Shown: piece by piece, positions 18,256 through 26,795 of the stretch
How the letters are laid out: each line of letters begins with the position of its first letter
Position numbering within the stretch: the stretch's first letter is position 1
Assembly: GCA_910578065.1 (NCBI GenBank)
Contig: CAJTPB010000006.1
Location: forward strand, 1 to 64,000
Direction of reading: 5' to 3'
Source of the DNA: an uncultured Christensenella sp.
GTDB taxonomy: Bacteria > Bacillota > Clostridia > Christensenellales > Borkfalkiaceae
Length of the DNA: 64,000 nucleotides
Translations under genes and position numbers: made by a program
Notes under the pieces: model-generated
The model's database searches: none
What the model was told of the DNA's origin: nothing
What the model saw: the letters and a program-made list of their open reading frames with translations, nothing else

Positions 18256-20349
18256 TTGAACGCAAAACAATCTATTCTCGCAAAAATAAAAGACGGCGCG
18301 TTTGCCCTTTTCACGGCGGAACAAATCGCAAAAAAACTGCGCCTCGGAAAAAAAGAGCAAAACGCCCTTTTCGATATACTGCGCGCGCTTGTAAAAGAGG
18401 GCGAGCTTTTGTGCGATTCGCGCATGCGCTTCGGCACGGCGGAACAGTTCGGCGCAAAAGCGGGAACCATTTCCGGCAACGAACGGGGATTCGGCTTTTT
18501 TATGCCGCAAGACGGTTCGGGCGATTTATTCCTGCCCCGCCGCGCATTGAACGGTGCGCTGCACGGCGACAGCGTGCTTGCGATAAACGTAGGCGGAAAA
18601 AACGGCGACGAAGGCGAAGTGCTTGCGATCCTTTCGCGCGGCTATACGGAGATCGTGGGCACCTTCCGCATCGAAAACAAAAAAGCGGGATACCTTCACC
18701 CCGACGAGCGCAAGTTCGCGGAAGAAATTTACATTCCCCTTTCCCTTGCAAAGGGCTGTAAAAACGGCGCGAAGGCGGTCGCGAAAATCACGTCGTACCC
18801 CGCAAAGCGCTCCCCCGGCGGGGAGATCGTCGAAATTCTCGGCGACGGCGACGATTTTTTTGTGGAAGAACTTTCGCTTATCCGCGCGCACAAACTGCGG
18901 GAAGAATTTCCCGACGAAGTGATTGCCGAAGCGGATAAAAAGGCAGCCCTTTCTATTACGGAAAAAGACCTTGCGCACCGCGAGGATCTGCGCGGTGAAC
19001 TGATTATTACGGTAGACGGAGAAGACACGCGCGATATCGACGACGCGATCTCCGTTTCCGTCAAAAACGGCGTTTACGAATTGGGCGTGCACATAGCGGA
19101 CGTTTCCCATTATGTCGCCCGCGGCGGCGTGATCGATAAAGAAGCGTATAAACGGGGTACGAGCGTATACTTCCCCGACCGCGTACTGCCCATGCTGCCC
19201 AAAGCGCTTTCCAACGGGATCTGCTCGCTGAACGAAGGCGTAGACAGGCTTACCCTTTCCTGCTTTATGACGGTAGACAAGCGCGGAAAAGTGCTGCGCA
19301 AGCGCGTTGCCCCCTCTGTGATCAGATCCGTTCACCGCATGACGTATAAAGAGATAACGGCAATTTACAACGGCGAAAAACAGGCGGTCGAACAATACCC
19401 CGACCTTGTGCCCTTTGTAAAAGACGCCGCCGCCTTAACGAAAATTCTGCAAACGGCGCGCGCCGAAAAGGGCGGCGTTACGATGGATATTAAAGAAGCG
19501 AAAATTTTATACCGCGACGGGGAAATTTCCATTCCCGATTACGAGCGCACCCTTTCGCACGAGATGATCGAACAGTTTATGGTGCTCGCCAACGAAAGCG
19601 TGGCAAGCATGATCGCGGAAAAAGAGCTGCCCTTTGTGTACCGCGTGCACGAACGCCCCTCCCCAGAAAAGGCGCAGAACTTCGCTACGTTTTTGGAAGA
19701 AGCGGGCGTTTCGGTAAAATTCAACGCCGACAACGTTTCGCCCGAAGATTACCGCAAGCTGTTGCAGGCGCTTGAAGACTCCCCCATCTATTCTATCGTA
19801 AACCGCGTTATGCTGCGCTCGATGATGAAGGCGAAGTACTCGCCCGAAAACGTAGGGCATTTCGGGCTTGCTTCCGACTGTTACTGCCATTTCACTTCCC
19901 CCATACGCCGCTATCCCGATTTGTGCGTGCACCGCATTTTAAAGCAAACGCTCGTGAATGCGCAATCGGTAAAAGCGCAGTTCGAATCGTTTGTCAAAGA
20001 AGCTTCTTTCCGATCGTCCGAATGCGAAAAGAACGCGACGGAAGCGGAACGGGAAGTAGACGCGCTGTACATTGCGGCTTATATGCAAGATAAAATAGGC
20101 GAAGAATACGAAGGCGTTATTTCGGGCGTGACCTCGTTCGGGGTGTTTGTCGAACTTGCCAACACCGTAGAAGGGTTGATCCCCCTCGAATCGCTTCCCG
20201 AAGATTTTTACGAATACGCAGAAGAAAAATTTTTGCTGCGCGGCACAAAAAATTCCTTCCGCCTGGGCGAAGGCGTGCGCGTAAAAGTTGCAGGCGTAGA
20301 TTGGGGAACGCGCAGAACGCAGTTCGCTTTTTTGGGAAAACTTCTTTGA
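18256..20349 (+). CDS. rnr: Ribonuclease R
   Basis: This 3'-to-5' exoribonuclease degrades structured RNA and works with SmpB in trans-translation. The 697-residue protein has an N-terminal winged helix (ALFTAEQIAKKL...), cold-shock domains (GNERGFGFFMP), the RNB catalytic domain with the metal-binding string DGEDTRDIDDAISV and HIADVSHYV, and a C-terminal S1 domain (GVISGVTSFGVFVELANTVE). The start is TTG at 18256, set by AAAGGAG at 18244-18250; upstream in-frame sequence antedates this site and overlaps secG. No long basic tail is present. Confidence 0.95.
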   Translation: MNAKQSILAKIKDGAFALFTAEQIAKKLRLGKKEQNALFDILRALVKEGELLCDSRMRFGTAEQFGAKAGTISGNERGFGFFMPQDGSGDLFLPRRALNGALHGDSVLAINVGGKNGDEGEVLAILSRGYTEIVGTFRIENKKAGYLHPDERKFAEEIYIPLSLAKGCKNGAKAVAKITSYPAKRSPGGEIVEILGDGDDFFVEELSLIRAHKLREEFPDEVIAEADKKAALSITEKDLAHREDLRGELIITVDGEDTRDIDDAISVSVKNGVYELGVHIADVSHYVARGGVIDKEAYKRGTSVYFPDRVLPMLPKALSNGICSLNEGVDRLTLSCFMTVDKRGKVLRKRVAPSVIRSVHRMTYKEITAIYNGEKQAVEQYPDLVPFVKDAAALTKILQTARAEKGGVTMDIKEAKILYRDGEISIPDYERTLSHEMIEQFMVLANESVASMIAEKELPFVYRVHERPSPEKAQNFATFLEEAGVSVKFNADNVSPEDYRKLLQALEDSPIYSIVNRVMLRSMMKAKYSPENVGHFGLASDCYCHFTSPIRRYPDLCVHRILKQTLVNAQSVKAQFESFVKEASFRSSECEKNATEAEREVDALYIAAYMQDKIGEEYEGVISGVTSFGVFVELANTVEGLIPLESLPEDFYEYAEEKFLLRGTKNSFRLGEGVRVKVAGVDWGTRRTQFAFLGKLL

Positions 20350-20373
20350 AACGTTTTCTTTCGTAAAAATTTG

Positions 20374-20382
20374 TGATATAAT
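20374..20382 (+). promoter_or_regulatory. Extended -10 promoter before smpB
   Basis: TGA-TATAAT with a weak TTTTCT -35. The predicted +1 is about three bases before the smpB ATG, giving a near-leaderless transcript in addition to read-through from rnr. Confidence 0.6.
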
Positions 20383-20391
20383 AGTTAAGGT

Positions 20392-20844
20392 ATGAAAGTA
20401 ATTGCAGTAAACAAATCGGCATCGTTCGAATATTTTATCGAAGAAAAGTTCGAAGCGGGAATTGTTTTAGAAGGCAGCGAAGTAAAATCCCTTCGGGCGG
20501 GGAAAGCCTCTCTCGGCGAAAGTTTTTGCGAACTTTCGCGCGGGGAAGTTTTGCTGAAAAACATGCACATCGCCCTTTACGATAAGAGCGGCGCTTTTTC
20601 CACGCGCGATTCGCGTAAAGACAGAAAGCTGTTGCTGCACAAACAGGAAATCGCAAAAATCGCGGGCAAGGTAAACGAAAAAGGTTATACCCTTGTTCCG
20701 TTAAAGCTGTATTTTAAAGAAGCGCTGATCAAAGCGGAAATCGCCCTTTGCAAGGGCAAACACACGTACGACAAAAAACGCGCGCTTGCGGAGCGGGACG
20801 TAAAGCGTTCGACCGACCGCGCGGTAAAAGAAATTTTTAACTAA
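20392..20844 (+). CDS. smpB: SsrA-binding protein SmpB
   Basis: SmpB binds tmRNA and delivers it to stalled ribosomes. The beta-barrel motifs are FEAGIVLEGSEVKSLRAGK and LLLHKQEI, and the basic C-terminal tail (KGKHTYDKKRALAERD) inserts into the empty mRNA channel. Length is 150 residues, typical. The tmRNA gene (ssrA), often next to smpB, is not in the following sequence; metY starts 12 bases later, an unusual neighbour. Confidence 0.96.
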   Translation: MKVIAVNKSASFEYFIEEKFEAGIVLEGSEVKSLRAGKASLGESFCELSRGEVLLKNMHIALYDKSGAFSTRDSRKDRKLLLHKQEIAKIAGKVNEKGYTLVPLKLYFKEALIKAEIALCKGKHTYDKKRALAERDVKRSTDRAVKEIFN

Positions 20845-20856
20845 ACGGAGAAACAT

Positions 20857-22128
20857 ATGAAAGATCTGCACGTAGATACCCTGTGCGTTCAAGCGGGGTA
20901 TAAGCCGCAAACGGGCGAAAGCCGCATTCCGCAAATTTGCCAAAGCACCACGTTCTTTTACGGCGATACGCAAAAAATGGCGGACTTGTTCGATTTAAAA
21001 GCGGAAGGCTTTTTCTATTCCCGCCTTGCAAACCCCACTGTGGAAGCGCTCGAAAAAAAGGTTGCCGCCTTGGAAGGAGGCGCTTACGGGATCGGCTGCG
21101 CTTCGGGCATGTCTGCAATTCTGCTTACCGCCATGACGCTGTGCGAAGCGGGCGACAATATCGTTGCCGCAAGCGAAATTTACGGCGGTTCGTATAACCT
21201 GTTCGCGGTCACGCTGCCCAAATTCGGCATCGAATGCAGGTTCTTTTCCGCCGAATCCTCCGCAGAGGAAATCGAACGCCTGATCGACGGAAAAACAAAA
21301 ATGCTCTACGCCGAAACGGTCGCAAACCCCGCCATCACCGTGCTGGACTTCGATAAACTTTCCGCCCTCAGCAAAAAGCACGGCATTTTATTTGCGGTAG
21401 ACAACACGCTCGCCACCCCCGTTTTGTGCCGACCCCTCGAATGGGGCGCGCACCTCGCGATCCATTCCACCACCAAATACATGGACGGGCACGCGGCGGC
21501 TTTGGGCGGCATGATCGTAGACGGCGCAAACTTTCCCTTTTTAAACAACCCGCGGTATCCCGCGTTCAACACGCCGGACGAAAGCTATCACGGATTGATA
21601 TACGCGCAAACCGCCCTGCCGTTCGGCACCAAATGCCGCGCGCAGATGATGCGCGATACGGGCGCGATCATGAGCCCGCAAAACGCCTTTTTGACTTATT
21701 TGGGCAGCGATACGCTCGCGCTGCGCATGGAACGGCACTGCAAAAACGCCGCCGCCGTTGCAAAATTCCTTTCCGAACATAAAAAAGTAGAATGGGTGCG
21801 CCACCCCTCTTTGCCCGACGACCCCAACCACGCGCGCGCAAAAAAATATCTGCCCGCGGGCACGGGCGGCATGATGAGCTTCGGCATTAAGGGGAACGCG
21901 AAGCAGTGCGCAAAATTTATGGAAGCGCTTACCCTCGTCACGCAGGAAACGCACGTCGCCGACGTAAGAAGCTGCGTGCTGCACCCCGCTTCCACCACCC
22001 ACCGCCAACTTTCCGAAGCGGATTTAAAAGCGGCGGGGATCCCCGAAAATCTTGTGCGCCTTTCGGTGGGGATCGAACGGGCGGAAGATATTATCGCAGA
22101 CCTTTCCCAAGCGCTCGACGCAATCTGA
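20857..22128 (+). CDS. metY: O-acetylhomoserine sulfhydrylase (MetY)
   Basis: This PLP enzyme makes homocysteine from O-acetylhomoserine and sulfide. The 423-residue protein has the Cys/Met-metabolism PLP fold: SRLANPTVEALEKKVAALEGG, the PLP-stacking region SEIYGGSYNLF, and the Schiff-base Lys207 in HSTTKYMDGHAA. AACGGAG precedes the ATG, 12 bases after smpB. It is followed by metA, whose product is its substrate source, so the two form the direct sulfhydrylation route to methionine. I see no SAM riboswitch upstream; regulation may come from the smpB-side promoter. Confidence 0.93.
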   Translation: MKDLHVDTLCVQAGYKPQTGESRIPQICQSTTFFYGDTQKMADLFDLKAEGFFYSRLANPTVEALEKKVAALEGGAYGIGCASGMSAILLTAMTLCEAGDNIVAASEIYGGSYNLFAVTLPKFGIECRFFSAESSAEEIERLIDGKTKMLYAETVANPAITVLDFDKLSALSKKHGILFAVDNTLATPVLCRPLEWGAHLAIHSTTKYMDGHAAALGGMIVDGANFPFLNNPRYPAFNTPDESYHGLIYAQTALPFGTKCRAQMMRDTGAIMSPQNAFLTYLGSDTLALRMERHCKNAAAVAKFLSEHKKVEWVRHPSLPDDPNHARAKKYLPAGTGGMMSFGIKGNAKQCAKFMEALTLVTQETHVADVRSCVLHPASTTHRQLSEADLKAAGIPENLVRLSVGIERAEDIIADLSQALDAI

Positions 22129-22147
22129 TTTACCGAGGTAAAAGGCT

Positions 22148-23053
22148 ATGCCCATCGTCATAGACAGCAACATTCCCGCATATTCCGTGTTAAACCGCGA
22201 GCGCATTGTGGTAATGGATAAGCAGCGCGCAGGCACGCAGGATATCCGCCCCATCGAAATTGCAATTCTCAATTTGATGCCCACCAAGGTGGAAACGGAA
22301 ACGCAGTTTATGCGCCTTTTATCCAATTCCCCCTTGCAGGTGAATATCACCCTTGTGCACACCGAAAGTTACCGCTCGAAAAATACGGAAGCGGAATACC
22401 TCGATCGGTTTTATCAGTCGTTCGAACAGATCCGCAACAAACATTTCGACGGTATGATCGTAACGGGCGCGCCCGTAGAAGATTTGGAATTTTCTTCCGT
22501 CGCCTATTGGGACGAGTTGAAACGCATTTTCGACTTTACGAAAACGAACGTTACCTCTACCTTGTTTATCTGCTGGGGGGCGATGGCGGCGCTGCACTAC
22601 TTTTACGGAATCGAAAAATATCCCCTTCCGCGCAAACTGTTCGGCGTGTTCACCCACCGCAAAGCGCATTACGAAACGCCCGACCCGTTGATGCGGGGCA
22701 TTTCGGACGAGTTTCATATGTGCCATTCCCGTCATTCCGCCGTTCGCGAAAAGGACGTAAAAAAAGACGGCAGACTGAAAATTCTTGCTACTTCCCACCG
22801 CGCGGGCGCGCCCGTGCTTTGCAACGGCGATCACAGCCAGATTTTCGTACTCGGGCACATGGAATACGACCGCGATACGCTGAAAAAAGAATACGAGCGC
22901 GATTTAAACAAAGGTCTGCCCATCGAAAAGCCGTTCAGCTATTTTACCGATAAAGCGTGCACGCAAATCAACATGAATTGGTCTTCGACCGCAAACCTAT
23001 TTTATAACAACTGGCTGAACTTCGTTTACCAAACGACTCCTTTTAAATTCTAA
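22148..23053 (+). CDS. metA: Homoserine O-acetyltransferase (MetA family)
   Basis: MetA acylates homoserine in methionine synthesis. The 301-residue protein has the catalytic Cys142 in FICWGAMAALHYFYGI, the catalytic His/Glu region GHMEYDRDTL, and the family start PIVIDSNIPAYSVL. Position 111, which decides the acyl donor in this family, is Glu (VTGAPVEDLEF); Glu goes with acetyl-CoA and Gly with succinyl-CoA. That fits the adjacent O-acetylhomoserine sulfhydrylase. It is the last gene of the unit. Confidence 0.94.
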   Translation: MPIVIDSNIPAYSVLNRERIVVMDKQRAGTQDIRPIEIAILNLMPTKVETETQFMRLLSNSPLQVNITLVHTESYRSKNTEAEYLDRFYQSFEQIRNKHFDGMIVTGAPVEDLEFSSVAYWDELKRIFDFTKTNVTSTLFICWGAMAALHYFYGIEKYPLPRKLFGVFTHRKAHYETPDPLMRGISDEFHMCHSRHSAVREKDVKKDGRLKILATSHRAGAPVLCNGDHSQIFVLGHMEYDRDTLKKEYERDLNKGLPIEKPFSYFTDKACTQINMNWSSTANLFYNNWLNFVYQTTPFKF

Positions 23054-23099
23054 CAAACGGCTTTTATCCATTTGTAAGAAAAGTACATTTATACAATCT

Positions 23100-23127
23100 C
23101 CCCCAAGAACGTTTACGTTCTTGGGGG
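23100..23127 (+). terminator. Terminator after metA
   Basis: CCCCCAAGAACG pairs perfectly with CGTTCTTGGGGG across TTTA. The T-run is short (CTTT), but the stem is very stable. Confidence 0.8.
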
Positions 23128-23144
23128 CTTTCCAACAATAATTT

Positions 23145-23180
23145 AAAAAGCCGCTCTTCGAATACGAAGGGCGGCTTTTT
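23145..23180. terminator. Bidirectional terminator
   Basis: An A-run and AAAGCCGC..TTCG arm pairs with CGAAGGGCGGC and a T-run, with one mismatch. It can end transcripts from both sides. Confidence 0.85.
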
Positions 23181-23448
23181 ATTGAGTTTTTATTTTATAA
23201 ACCATTCGGGCGGGCGACATTTGCCGCCGCCAATATACGAACTCAACATTATTTTGTTTGATTCCCGGCATGCATGCAATCGGCTCTCCCAAAGTAACAT
23301 TCGCCGCACCGATATTCGAACACACGGTTAACGCCGCAATATATTTATCTAAAATCTTTTTATGATCGACAGACGCATCATCGTAGGGCATCCATAATAA
23401 AACGCTTTCAGCGGTAAGCGCGGTATTAAGGCCACACAAAAAAGGCAA
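23179..23448 (-). CDS. Doubtful hypothetical ORF between two terminators
   Basis: An 89-codon frame with no recognised family. Its first ATG lies inside the right-hand terminator hairpin and no Shine-Dalgarno is visible, so a shorter start (ATG at 23391) or no gene at all is possible. The sequence has a few ordered-looking segments (KILDKYIAALTVCSNIG, VEFVYWRRQMS). It may be a remnant of a longer gene. Confidence 0.3.
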   Translation of the reverse strand: MPFLCGLNTALTAESVLLWMPYDDASVDHKKILDKYIAALTVCSNIGAANVTLGEPIACMPGIKQNNVEFVYWRRQMSPARMVYKIKTQ

Positions 23449-23477
23449 GCGGAAAAATTTTTCCGCTTGCCTTTTTT
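23437..23477. terminator. Bidirectional terminator after spoVAC
   Basis: GGCAAGCGGAAAAA pairs perfectly with TTTTTCCGCTTGCC (23444-23471), flanked by an A-run on the left and a T-run on the right. It lies just past the spoVAC stop. Confidence 0.93.
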
Positions 23478-23478
23478 G

Positions 23479-23934
23479 TTATAAACTCATCAGCCAATAG
23501 ATCAGCCCAACCGCCGCGCCTGCGGAAACGCCGAATACGATAATCGGCCCCGCCACCACAAACATTTTTGCAGCCATGCCGTAAACATATCCTTCCGTTT
23601 TAAACTCGATCGCAGGCGATGCAACGGAGTTCGCAAACCCGGTAATGGGCACAATACTTCCCGCGCCCGCGTTGCGCCCGATCCTATCGTATACGCCGAA
23701 TCCTGTTAAAAGGGTTCCCAAAAAAATCAACAAGACGGAAACGGTACCCGCCAATTCGTCGCCGGTAAGCCCCGCAAATTCCAACATGAATCGGAAAAAC
23801 TGACCGATACAGCAAATAAATCCGCCCACCAAAAAGGCGTGCCCGCACGTTTTAAAGTGCTTTGTAGGGGGATCGAACGAATTGACGTATGCAATATAAT
23901 TGCGGTTGTAGTTTTCTTTGCTCTTTCCCGTCAT
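23479..23934 (-). CDS. spoVAC: Stage V sporulation protein AC
   Basis: SpoVAC is a membrane channel component for dipicolinic acid movement in spores, and in B. subtilis a mechanosensitive channel. The 151-residue product has several hydrophobic segments and strong family motifs: HAFLVGGFICCIGQFFR, LLTGFGVYDRIGRNAGAGS, IVPITGFANSVASPAIEFK and EGYVYGMAAKMF. The ATG at 23934 is preceded by GGGAGG at 10 bases. The usual partners spoVAD and spoVAE are not adjacent. It lies at the end of the phage head block, on the same strand. Confidence 0.93.
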   Translation of the reverse strand: MTGKSKENYNRNYIAYVNSFDPPTKHFKTCGHAFLVGGFICCIGQFFRFMLEFAGLTGDELAGTVSVLLIFLGTLLTGFGVYDRIGRNAGAGSIVPITGFANSVASPAIEFKTEGYVYGMAAKMFVVAGPIIVFGVSAGAAVGLIYWLMSL

Positions 23935-24072
23935 TGCCGCGTTTCCTCCCGTTCGCATACGGGAAAGCACGTTTCCCGCTCCTCTCTCGTTTTGCCGAGG
24001 GGGTTGTTCCGAATCTTTTTCATGCCTATAATTTGGGAAATTCAAACGCGTTTTATACCTCTTTCAACGAAA

Positions 24073-24564
24073 TCAGCAATAAGAAGCAAACAGTTCGTAC
24101 AGCGTTTGGTAGTATTCCCCCAAATAACTGCGCGCGAGCGAATCCATCGAATACGCCTGCAAGCGCGCGGCAGGATCGTCCGTCGCCTGCATGTAATAAT
24201 TGCGCACCACCAAAAACCGCTGCGCGTACGCGAGGTTGTAATTGGGATTTTCGGGATAGCGATACGGTCCGTTTTCGTCCCCCTCTTGTCCGATCCCCTC
24301 GTAGGCGAGCTGATACGCCAAATCGGAGCGCACCGCCTTGATCTCTTTTTCCGCCTCTTCGTCGATTTCCGCGTTTCTGTCGCGCAAAGCGGAAGAGCGC
24401 GCCATGCGGTTGGAAAGAAGCAAACGGAATAATTCTCCCTTTTCCTCTTCCGCTTCCGCTAAAATTTTGTTCTTTTTCGTCTGCGCAGCCCGTACCATGG
24501 CAAGCTGTACGGGTGATAAATTTTGATAGTTCGGATCGTTCAAGTCGATAATGTCGATTTCCAC
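24073..24564 (-). CDS. Phage-associated helical protein, unknown
   Basis: The 163-residue protein starts at GTG (24564), set by GAGGAGGGG and lying one base after the upstream stop. The N-terminal two thirds are charged and helical (KILAEAEEEKGELFRLLL, AEIDEEAEKEIKAVRSD), and the end is rich in aromatic residues (YLGEYYQTLYELFASY). I recognise no family. Its place at the end of a head-gene run, tightly coupled to the propeller-like gene, suggests a structural or assembly role. Confidence 0.7.
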   Translation of the reverse strand: MEIDIIDLNDPNYQNLSPVQLAMVRAAQTKKNKILAEAEEEKGELFRLLLSNRMARSSALRDRNAEIDEEAEKEIKAVRSDLAYQLAYEGIGQEGDENGPYRYPENPNYNLAYAQRFLVVRNYYMQATDDPAARLQAYSMDSLARSYLGEYYQTLYELFASYC

Positions 24565-24565
24565 G

Positions 24566-25846
24566 TTACCCCTCCTCGCGCAGTGCGACGGCAATTTCGC
24601 CGAGGCGCGCGCTTTCCGTATAGGCGTATATCTTTAAGCAAAACGCCGTTCCCCGCACCGGGCAGGGAAAGCGCAATTCTTCCCCCGCTTTTCCGTAAAC
24701 GGCGCAGCCTTCCCCCCGCTCGTTTTCCGCACGGATACGAAAATATCCCTTTCCGCCCAGCGCGATCCCGTCTAAATACTTCATTCCGTACGAAAGCCCG
24801 AAAGAGGAAAGTTCCGTTTTCAACGTGCATTCGAAGCGGTCGAGCGGAGAAAATCCGCACGGCGTTACGCGGAACAAAGTTCCGTCTTCCACATAATACG
24901 TTTCGCGGCAGCACGCGACGGACTGCGCCCGCGCCCGCATAAAATACCCCGTTTCCTCTTCGCAGTCGTAAGAAAACAATCGTATTCCGTCCGTTTTCGT
25001 TTTAATGCAAGCGTAATAGCGCGAACCGCGGAACGCCGCCTGCGAAACCGATTCCCACAAGTGCGAACCGCTCCCCTTTAAGCGCGCGCACACGCCGCCG
25101 TTAAACGCATAAAGCCCGTTTTCGGTGATGAATAAAATGCGTTCCCCGCAGTTTACCACGCTTAGAGGCGCAATGTTTCCGCATGCGAAGGGCATTTCGA
25201 CCGCTTTAAAATTCAAATTGTCGCCCAACACGCGCAACTGCGAAATTCCGCGTTCGCGGAACAGGTACAATTTTTCTTTATAAGGAATCAACGCGACGAT
25301 ATTCCCCCCGTCCGAGGGGAGATCGACGTAACCCGCCCCCTGCGGAGATTCCGTCCAGTCTTCGGGGGCAAGCGCGCGCGACCAGCGCACGCGAAATCCG
25401 CTTGCCGTAAACAGCCGCTCGTAATGAACGGCGCAGCAGCTTGCGCCCCCAACCCGTACCATTCGCACCCCTCGGTATTCCGCGCAATAAACGCCGTCCG
25501 CCGTAACGAGATACGTTTTTTCTTCGCCCGATTGCGTATTATAAACTGCCGCGCCATTCGGTTCGGCAACGTTTCCGACCGCCGCAAAGGTACCCGAAAG
25601 CCGATAAAGCGTTCCCCCGCCGTATAGCAGCAAATTTTTTCCTTCCGCATACAAACGGGTCACCGCGGGCGGAGAGATTACCTCTTTCCCGCCCTCCCCG
25701 CAAACGAGCACGTTGCCCGTGGGGCGGAAATGCAGGGAATGTTCCGCGATCAACATTTCGTTCCGCTCGCGAAAGAGGGAACAGCCCGAAAAACGCAGCT
25801 TCCGCGCAGAGGTTTTGGGATATTTGATAAATTTTTTATACAACAT
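24566..25846 (-). CDS. Phage structural protein, beta-propeller-like
   Basis: The 426-residue protein is built of repeated beta-strand pairs with recurring LYR/LYL/LYAFNGG-type turns (LLLYGGGTLYRLSG, KEKLYLFRERGIS, ENGLYAFNGGVC), suggesting a propeller. P22-like podoviruses place a propeller-type DNA-stabilisation protein (gp10) after the portal and head genes, so a connector or plug role is an inference. AAGGGG precedes the ATG, and the start overlaps the preceding gene by 11 bases. Confidence 0.65.
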   Translation of the reverse strand: MLYKKFIKYPKTSARKLRFSGCSLFRERNEMLIAEHSLHFRPTGNVLVCGEGGKEVISPPAVTRLYAEGKNLLLYGGGTLYRLSGTFAAVGNVAEPNGAAVYNTQSGEEKTYLVTADGVYCAEYRGVRMVRVGGASCCAVHYERLFTASGFRVRWSRALAPEDWTESPQGAGYVDLPSDGGNIVALIPYKEKLYLFRERGISQLRVLGDNLNFKAVEMPFACGNIAPLSVVNCGERILFITENGLYAFNGGVCARLKGSGSHLWESVSQAAFRGSRYYACIKTKTDGIRLFSYDCEEETGYFMRARAQSVACCRETYYVEDGTLFRVTPCGFSPLDRFECTLKTELSSFGLSYGMKYLDGIALGGKGYFRIRAENERGEGCAVYGKAGEELRFPCPVRGTAFCLKIYAYTESARLGEIAVALREEG

Positions 25847-26183
25847 GCGCCCGTTCCCCTTTTATATGATTTTTCATCTGCCTTAATCGCTGCGCCGACG
25901 TTCGTCTTGCCGCGCAATATTTATTTGCGCGATGTGCCCGTAGATTCTTCGAATCGATTCCCGCCCGCGCCGTAATTCCGAACTTTTCCGCAATCATTTT
26001 CACTGCTTTTCCGAAACGGGTTTGCGCCGTAGCGCAAAATTTATTTGCGCGGTTTTCTTCCCGCCGATTAACAGAACCGATTTCCGCATGCGCCGTAATT
26101 TGAAACTTTTGCGCAATCATTTTCACTGCTTTTCCGAAACAGGTTTGCGCCGTAGCGCAAAATTTATTTGCGCGGTTTTTCAT
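25836..26183 (-). CDS. Small repeat protein in the phage block
   Basis: A 115-residue basic protein with about two and a half copies of a 40-residue unit containing RANKFCATAQT and FGKAVKMIAEKFGITA. The underlying DNA repeats are nearly identical over about 45 bases, 120 bases apart, and contain a perfect palindrome (TTTGCGC-CGTA-GCGCAAA). A strong Shine-Dalgarno (GAGGAGGTGGG) precedes ATG 26183. Position suggests a phage accessory or DNA-binding protein. No family is recognised. Confidence 0.65.
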   Translation of the reverse strand: MKNRANKFCATAQTCFGKAVKMIAQKFQITAHAEIGSVNRREENRANKFCATAQTRFGKAVKMIAEKFGITARAGIDSKNLRAHRANKYCAARRTSAQRLRQMKNHIKGERAHVV

Positions 26184-26734
26184 ACCCACCTCCTCGAAGC
26201 GATTTTCAGCCTTCTGCGGTTTACATGCGCCGCGCAAAGCGCGTCGCGGTACCGCTTTTCCCAAGCGGAACTTTCTTCGAACTGCCCGCGGGAAAGGCAA
26301 AATTCGCACGCAACCCCGAAAGAGAGCAGCCTTTTCGAAACCCTGCCCGCAACCTCACACGCATCTTCCCACCCTTTTTCTTTGGGGGAATACGAATACG
26401 TAACGCTTACTTCTTTTTGCGCAGGGAAAGAGAGCAGCAGATATTCGGGAAAAATGCGAAACGCGACCTCTTTTCCGTCGCTTTCCGCCCGCAAGATATC
26501 CGCAGGCAAACAAGAAAAAAGCGCGTAATACAATTTTCCCTCGTGCGGAAGAAACGTTTCCGTTTTGTTTAAAGGAAAGTAGTCGAGCGCAAGTTCGTTT
26601 TCCACCAAGTTATAACAGCGCAGCAGCGACGAAAGTTCCCCGTGCGGTTCGCCCGCAAGGGTGCGCGCCGCTTTTTCTAAATCTTCCCTGCCCATAACTG
26701 CCGCGGCAAGCGCGGCGATCTCTTTTACTAACAT
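26180..26734 (-). CDS. Phage head-completion or adaptor-like protein
   Basis: The 184-residue product starts at ATG 26734, preceded by GGGAGG. It has a helical N-terminus (LVKEIAALAAAVMG, ARTLAGEPHGELSSLL) and ends CAAHVNRRRLKIASRRWV, a basic tail. Gene order directly after the major capsid gene, before the propeller-like gene, is where head-tail adaptor genes usually lie. No motif decides the role. Confidence 0.6.
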   Translation of the reverse strand: MLVKEIAALAAAVMGREDLEKAARTLAGEPHGELSSLLRCYNLVENELALDYFPLNKTETFLPHEGKLYYALFSCLPADILRAESDGKEVAFRIFPEYLLLSFPAQKEVSVTYSYSPKEKGWEDACEVAGRVSKRLLSFGVACEFCLSRGQFEESSAWEKRYRDALCAAHVNRRRLKIASRRWV

Positions 26735-26748
26735 ATAAAACCTCCCAT

Positions 26749-26775
26749 AAAAAAGAAGCGGGGTTTCCCCCGCTT
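26749..26775 (-). terminator. Terminator after the major capsid gene
   Basis: AAGCGGGG pairs with CCCCGCTT around a short loop, followed by C and six T's on the minus strand. It would give the capsid gene extra transcripts relative to the genes after it. Confidence 0.88.
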
Positions 26776-26795
26776 GGTTGCATCCGATCGCCAAA

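Noticed and set aside
20845..20856. SAM riboswitch for metY
   Set aside because: Only 12 bases separate smpB and metY.
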